Position numbers and translations under genes: made by a program | Shown: in pieces, positions 63,062-64,000 of the stretch | How positions within the stretch are numbered: position 1 is the first letter of the stretch | Layout of the letters: each line of letters starts with the position of its first letter | Notes under the pieces: model-generated | Seen by the model: the letters and a program-made list of their open reading frames with translations, nothing else | Database searches by the model: none | Told to the model about the DNA's origin: nothing | DNA from: Phocaeicola_A sp045647865 | GTDB taxonomy: Bacteria > Bacteroidota > Bacteroidia > Bacteroidales > Bacteroidaceae | DNA: 64,000 nt | NCBI GenBank assembly: GCA_045647865.1 | Contig: JAZRMW010000040.1 | Location: forward strand, 61,396 to 125,395 | Direction: 5' to 3'

Positions 63062-64000
63062 TTAATACAAGAAGCCAAAAAGCCAAAGCGGAATCTTGTT
63101 CCCTAATGCATATTCTATATTGTCGGCTGCAATGAAGGCATTCTCCGCACTGGCAATCTGCTTGCCATCCTTACTTGCTCCACCTACCTCAATGGTGTAT
63201 TTCCTGTCAATCACAAAGTCGCCTTGTTTGGCATATTCCACCGTATGCTGATAGGAAAGCTGATTGACAAAGTAGGTCTCTCGTGCAGTGCCAGCTTCTA
63301 CTTGTGTGAGCGAAAGCGCATACAGCAGATTGCAATTTTCCATATAAATCTTGTCAGGCTTCTGCATTCGCTTGAGGTTAACCGAATCACTATATAAAAG
63401 GTTTATTAATTTGGCCCGGCCGAGATGTGCCAGATAGTTGACAATTGTGTTACGGTTGAGTTCTGCAGTCTGAGCCATTTTGCTGATATCTACTGCAAAA
63501 GGCACACCGCTGCTGACTACGGAAAGCAGACTTTTCAACTTACGGACATTGGCAATATCCACATTGCCCAACTGTGGTAGTTCAATCTCCAAAATCATAT
63601 TCACTACACGTTGCACCTGTGTGAGGTAATCTATCTGCTGCTCCATAAAGAAGGGGTAATAGCCCTCTTCCAAATATTGGGAGAAATATTGTAAAGGCTT
63701 GCATGCTGCCAACACCTTCTCTGATACCTCTAACGGATGATTAAGGATGTTGTCGAGTGTAATGACGGGTAACGAGATGTTTTCTTTAATCATCAGATAT
63801 TCACGGAACGAAAGACCCTGTAAGTCATAACTCACACAACGTCGCGACAAGTCGGCCTCGGCATTGAGGATGTTGAGCAACGATGAGCCCGTGAATATGA
63901 TTTGTAGTTCGGGAAATCCGTCGTAGATGTTCTTGATTTCGCGGCTCCAGCCTTCATATTTATGCACTTCGTCGAGACATAAGCATTTTCCACCTCGTTG
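63062..64000 (-). CDS. AAA ATPase with DUF4143-type C-terminus (partial at right edge)
   Basis: The frame is open to the right edge, so the start is outside. Visible parts: Walker B CLCLDEVHKYEGW, sensor FTGSSLL, then YDLQGLSFREYL, a winged-helix-like MAQTAELNRNTIVNYLAHLG and the DUF4143 nuclease-like end (YAKQGDFVIDRKYTIEVGGASK). Such ATPases (AAA_14 plus DUF4143) are common, variable accessory genes in gut Bacteroidetes; function is not well known. The Walker A part is outside the window. Unrelated to xylan use. Confidence 0.85.
   Translation of the reverse strand, partial: QRGGKCLCLDEVHKYEGWSREIKNIYDGFPELQIIFTGSSLLNILNAEADLSRRCVSYDLQGLSFREYLMIKENISLPVITLDNILNHPLEVSEKVLAACKPLQYFSQYLEEGYYPFFMEQQIDYLTQVQRVVNMILEIELPQLGNVDIANVRKLKSLLSVVSSGVPFAVDISKMAQTAELNRNTIVNYLAHLGRAKLINLLYSDSVNLKRMQKPDKIYMENCNLLYALSLTQVEAGTARETYFVNQLSYQHTVEYAKQGDFVIDRKYTIEVGGASKDGKQIASAENAFIAADNIEYALGNKIPLWLFGFLY

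Overview
The window looks like a chromosome segment from a gut or rumen Bacteroidales, most likely Prevotellaceae or a close Bacteroides/Phocaeicola relative. The supporting signs are Bacteroidetes-type -7 boxes (TAnnTTTG) ahead of several genes, moderate-to-low GC, SusC/D-phylum enzyme families (GH97, GH115, GH95, GH98), lipoproteins and cleavable signal peptides on nearly every enzyme, a GH10-CE1 fusion of the Prevotella Xyn10D-Fae1A type, and short C-terminal tails common in secreted Prevotella proteins. No rRNA, tRNA, CRISPR array, transposase or phage gene was seen.

About 50 kb is a complex-xylan (glucurono-arabinoxylan) degradation locus with 18 carbohydrate-active enzyme genes. 0-18.4 kb (+ strand): end of a GH31, a PepSY-like lipoprotein, a CotH-kinase-fold protein, a GH5-GH43 fusion, GH95, GH10-CE1, GH30, GH43 and a GH8 lipoprotein. 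18.7-24.3 kb (- strand): an operon of GH2, a LamG/beta-propeller protein and a DUF362 protein. 24.5-26.4 kb: a TonB-dependent receptor without SusD. 26.6-31.4 kb (- strand): a non-CAZyme operon of NapH/NapG-like Fe-S membrane protein, Tat-signal aldo/keto reductase with ferredoxin clusters, DUF1893, an ECF-S-like membrane protein, TatA and TatC. 31.7-43.1 kb (+): DUF1573-GH3, CE15, GH97, GH115, a bile-acid/sodium-symporter-family transporter and an acyltransferase. 43.3-49.2 kb: divergent GH31 (-) and GH98 (+). 49.3-57.0 kb (-): iron alcohol dehydrogenase, FtsX-type ABC permease and two GH43s. 57.7-62.2 kb (+): a second GH97-GH115 pair. 62.3-64 kb: a regularly spaced TGTGCACA array, a truncated zinc-ribbon ORF and the end of an AAA/DUF4143-type ATPase.

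How the enzymes could work together (inference from families): GH10, GH30 and GH98 cut the xylan backbone; CE1 removes feruloyl or acetyl esters; CE15 opens glucuronoyl-lignin esters; GH115 removes (methyl)glucuronic acid; GH43, GH95, GH97, GH31 and GH2 remove arabinose, galactose, xylose and other decorations; GH8, GH3 and GH43 finish oligosaccharides to xylose. The SusC/SusD pair and the regulator expected for such a locus are not in the window and probably lie beyond an edge.

The least explained items are the six-copy TGTGCACA array with a 22-23 bp period, a family of intergenic inverted repeats whose arms are built from reiterated short words (three share a core), a promoter/terminator pair that could make an approximately 100-nt RNA, and the Tat/Fe-S/aldo-keto reductase operon with an internal twin-arginine motif in its first protein.
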